Shown here in pieces: positions 62,240 through 64,000 of a DNA stretch of 64,000 nucleotides. Made by a program: the position numbers and the translations under genes. Where the stretch lies: the NCBI GenBank assembly GCA_009712635.1, contig WASS01000020.1, positions 567,208-631,207 of the forward strand, written 5' to 3'. The notes beneath the pieces are model-generated. The model did no database searches. It was not told the origin of the DNA and saw nothing but the letters and a program-made list of their open reading frames with translations. Source of the DNA: Hungatella sp. (lineage in GTDB: Bacteria; Bacillota; Clostridia; Lachnospirales; Lachnospiraceae). Position 1 is the first letter of the stretch, and each line of letters begins with the position of its first letter.

Positions 62240-62268
62240 TTGACAACAAAAGCGTTCTGTGCCATAGT
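62240..62268 (+). promoter_or_regulatory. Promoter of the CDP-alcohol phosphatidyltransferase gene
   Basis: TTGACA (62240-62245), 17-nt spacer, CATAGT (62263-62268), about 40 bp before the start codon and directly beside the inverted repeat. Confidence 0.55.
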
Positions 62269-62306
62269 TAAGATGAAAGTTACTTTCCCTGCTATGGAGA
62301 TTTATG

Positions 62307-62843
62307 ATGAAAAATATTCCAAACTATATTACACTGGTCCGCCTGATCCTGTCTGTCCTTTTATTTTTTATAACGAATAACTGGATTCTTTTTCTGGTGA
62401 TCTATTTTGTCTGCGGAATAAGCGATGTCCTTGACGGCTTTCTTGCAAGGAAATATAAGTGGCAAACCAAAACAGGAGCCAGACTGGACAGCCTGGCTGA
62501 TTTTATATTCTTTTTTGCCGCATTTTTCAGAATGCTGCTTTCTTACAGACTCACGATACCCGCGCCCATTATATCAGGAGCAATCCTGATCGCACTGATC
62601 CGATTTTTTAATTTGTATCTCACAAGAAAAAAATTCGGTATGCCAGGCATCCTCCACACCATAGGAAATAAATTATCCGGAATCATCTTCTTTTTTGCAT
62701 GCCCCGCAGCTGTTATTCTTGGGTACATACCTCTCTGGGTTATTTTTATCCCCTTAATTTCTTCCTTGGAAGAAACCATGATCTTACTTAAAGCAGACAA
62801 TTATAATCCTGATATCAGAAGTTTCTATCATTTGTTAAAATAA
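62307..62843 (+). CDS. CDP-alcohol phosphatidyltransferase family membrane protein
   Basis: About 178 residues with several hydrophobic helices. The catalytic motif D-G-x2-A-R-x8-G-x3-D-x3-D is visible across residues about 40-64 (DVLDGFLARKYK, then TGARLDSLAD). Members join CDP-diacylglycerol with an alcohol to make phospholipids such as phosphatidylglycerol phosphate. It is shorter and more divergent than a housekeeping PgsA, so the alcohol acceptor is open. Two tandem ATGs (62304, 62307); GGAG favours the second. Confidence 0.88.
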   Translation: MKNIPNYITLVRLILSVLLFFITNNWILFLVIYFVCGISDVLDGFLARKYKWQTKTGARLDSLADFIFFFAAFFRMLLSYRLTIPAPIISGAILIALIRFFNLYLTRKKFGMPGILHTIGNKLSGIIFFFACPAAVILGYIPLWVIFIPLISSLEETMILLKADNYNPDIRSFYHLLK

Positions 62844-62865
62844 CAACCGATCAACCAGCATGCTC

Positions 62866-63435
62866 TCAGTCCGGCTTGATTTTTCCTTCATTATAGTGTT
62901 TCCTGCACAGAGACACATATTTATCGTTAGCTCCCATCAGGATCTGTTCTCCGTTTCTCACAACTTTTCCGCTTCCATCGATCCTTGCTGTCATTCCAGC
63001 GCGATTGCCGCACCAGCAGACGGTCTTTAATTCCGTGATCTCATCAGCCAGTTCCATGAGCCGTTTGGAGCCTGGAAAAAGATGTGAAGTGAAATCCGTT
63101 CGAAGGCCATAGCAAAAAACCGGAATTTCATACTGGTCTACGATATAAGCCAGCTTATCAATATCTGCTTCTGCAAGAAACTGTGCTTCATCTATGATAA
63201 TAACATCGGATTTTTTCAGCTGCTCCGAATCATATTTCTCCAACTCAGACCATACAATGCATTCAGCCTCCAGGCCAATCCTTGATCGGATCTTGTTTAT
63301 CCCATCTCTGGTTTCAATATCCGGTTTTACCAGCAGAACCTGTTTTCCCTTTTCTATAAAATTATATCTGGTCATCAGTGCGTTTGCTGTCTTTGAACTG
63401 CCCATCGCCCCATATCTGAAATATAATTTAGCCAT
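62866..63435 (-). CDS. tdk: Thymidine kinase
   Basis: 189 residues, a type II thymidine kinase: P-loop GAMGSSKTA, Walker B-like VIIIDEAQFL, lid and zinc-binding cysteines (KTVCWCGNRAGMTAR and LCRKHY near the end). It salvages thymidine to dTMP. The ATG at 63433-63435 has AAAGGG upstream; the frame continues to 63543 without support. Confidence 0.95.
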   Translation of the reverse strand: MAKLYFRYGAMGSSKTANALMTRYNFIEKGKQVLLVKPDIETRDGINKIRSRIGLEAECIVWSELEKYDSEQLKKSDVIIIDEAQFLAEADIDKLAYIVDQYEIPVFCYGLRTDFTSHLFPGSKRLMELADEITELKTVCWCGNRAGMTARIDGSGKVVRNGEQILMGANDKYVSLCRKHYNEGKIKPD

Positions 63436-63521
63436 CTTTATCCCCTTTGTCTTAAATGAAGTAAAAGCGTTAATCCGCCAGTTGCATTTTATCATAGACC
63501 GGGTTGGATGTCTATTATTAC

Positions 63522-64000
63522 TCAATTTTTCTCCTGATAACAAATGATGGGAATACCGGATTCTATATATTTGTATATTGTTTTAGCAAGATAATAGGGG
63601 GCATTTACACAGCCATGTGTTCCATTCTTTTTATAAATCTCTCCCCCAAACGCATGCCTCCATTTCGCGTCGTGAATTCCGATATTTCCATAAAAGGGCA
63701 TCCAGTACTGGACACCGGCTTCGTAGCCAGGCCCGGACAAAACTGCACCTTCCTGTTTATAATTCAGCATGTAAGCTCCGGTTACTGTAGCATTACCTCT
63801 GTTTGGATTTCCTGTAACCACCGGGCCCTGGGCAATGAGTCTGCCATCCTTGTAGAACCACATATGCTGTCTGGTTATATTTATCTCTACATAAGTTTCT
63901 CCGATTTCATTACCGGCTCTGGATACTGCTTTTTGAACATAAGCAGGTTCTCTTATAAGAATCCGCCCTGAGTTGATATTTTCTGCCAGCGCGGATGTTT
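63522..64000 (-). CDS. L,D-transpeptidase (YkuD), N-terminus beyond the window
   Basis: The frame is open to the right edge, giving at least 159 residues of the C-terminal end. The YkuD catalytic motif is complete: GIHDAKW, then NGTHGCVNAP with the nucleophile Cys. The upstream part (INITRQHMWFYKDGRLI) is the normal start of the YkuD domain. It makes 3-3 peptidoglycan cross-links or attaches proteins at the outer face of the membrane. An internal ATG at 63863 is not the real start. The signal sequence would lie outside the window. Confidence 0.9.
   Translation of the reverse strand, partial: TSALAENINSGRILIREPAYVQKAVSRAGNEIGETYVEINITRQHMWFYKDGRLIAQGPVVTGNPNRGNATVTGAYMLNYKQEGAVLSGPGYEAGVQYWMPFYGNIGIHDAKWRHAFGGEIYKKNGTHGCVNAPYYLAKTIYKYIESGIPIICYQEKN

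Overview
The window reads as chromosomal DNA of a spore-forming, anaerobic Gram-positive bacterium of the Lachnospiraceae (Lacrimispora/Lachnoclostridium-like). This is inferred from moderate-to-low GC, strong GGAGG ribosome sites, a Phe T-box, a NiCo riboswitch, Agr-type peptide signalling, Csp-like subtilases, an SPL-type radical SAM protein and the ruvA-ruvB-zapA-U32-ftsW-pbpA order. I see no rRNA, tRNA, CRISPR array, insertion sequence or prophage. Most genes lie on the minus strand.

Layout. 1-9.4 kb: the start of an exported protein gene (cut by the edge), YbaK, a LysR regulator, ilvN-ilvC, a metal efflux pump under a NiCo riboswitch, a metallophosphoesterase overlapping a cytosolic BMP-domain protein, smpB and a lipoprotein. 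9.5-20.6 kb: rnr, secG, a degenerate enolase paralogue, pheT-pheS behind a T-box, a GT2-GtrA glycosyltransferase and a chemoreceptor. 20.9-27.7 kb is the accessory heart of the window: an XRE regulator, a four-gene operon around a VgrG/gpD-like hub protein, an AT-rich TIM-barrel gene, and an agrD-agrB-agrC-agrA quorum-sensing locus whose agrD is a 53-residue gene. 27.8-34.2 kb: a heterodimeric multidrug ABC exporter divergent from a LysR gene, a radical SAM protein and a YihY protein. 34.2-50 kb: cysK, M32 peptidase, 5'-3' exonuclease, macro domain protein, CheW-CZB, Nudix, pbpA-ftsW-U32-zapA-ruvB-ruvA, an RNase H-like protein, AraC and DUF5662. 50-64 kb: cspA, hslO, a methyltransferase, a SEC-C protein, a divergent pair of Csp-like subtilases, mscL, LysR, panE, a double-MerR regulator with an ABC exporter, a CDP-alcohol phosphatidyltransferase, tdk and the end of an L,D-transpeptidase gene.

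How it fits together. The strongest candidate for an undescribed system is at 21.3-27.7 kb. A 38-bp element carrying two direct repeats at a 22-bp period, the layout of LytTR (AgrA-type) operators, occurs twice: before agrD, and before the VgrG-like operon. The copies match at 33 of 38 positions, and in both a TTGAAT -35-like hexamer starts exactly 5 bp after the repeat. The inference is a peptide-quorum-sensing regulon that switches on a small phage-tail/T6SS-hub-like operon containing a membrane protein, a possible DcrB/Eag-like chaperone, the hub and a 57-residue protein.

Other notable items are the enolase pseudoenzyme (catalytic Lys, His and metal ligands replaced); the divergent subtilase pair whose nucleophile Ser is Gly in one and Cys in the other, driven by mirror-image sporulation-like promoters; and the NiCo riboswitch, whose aptamer shares its 3' strand with a terminator. 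Calls rest on reading the sequence and recalled family knowledge; no database search was run. Several starts were moved to internal codons with a Shine-Dalgarno sequence.
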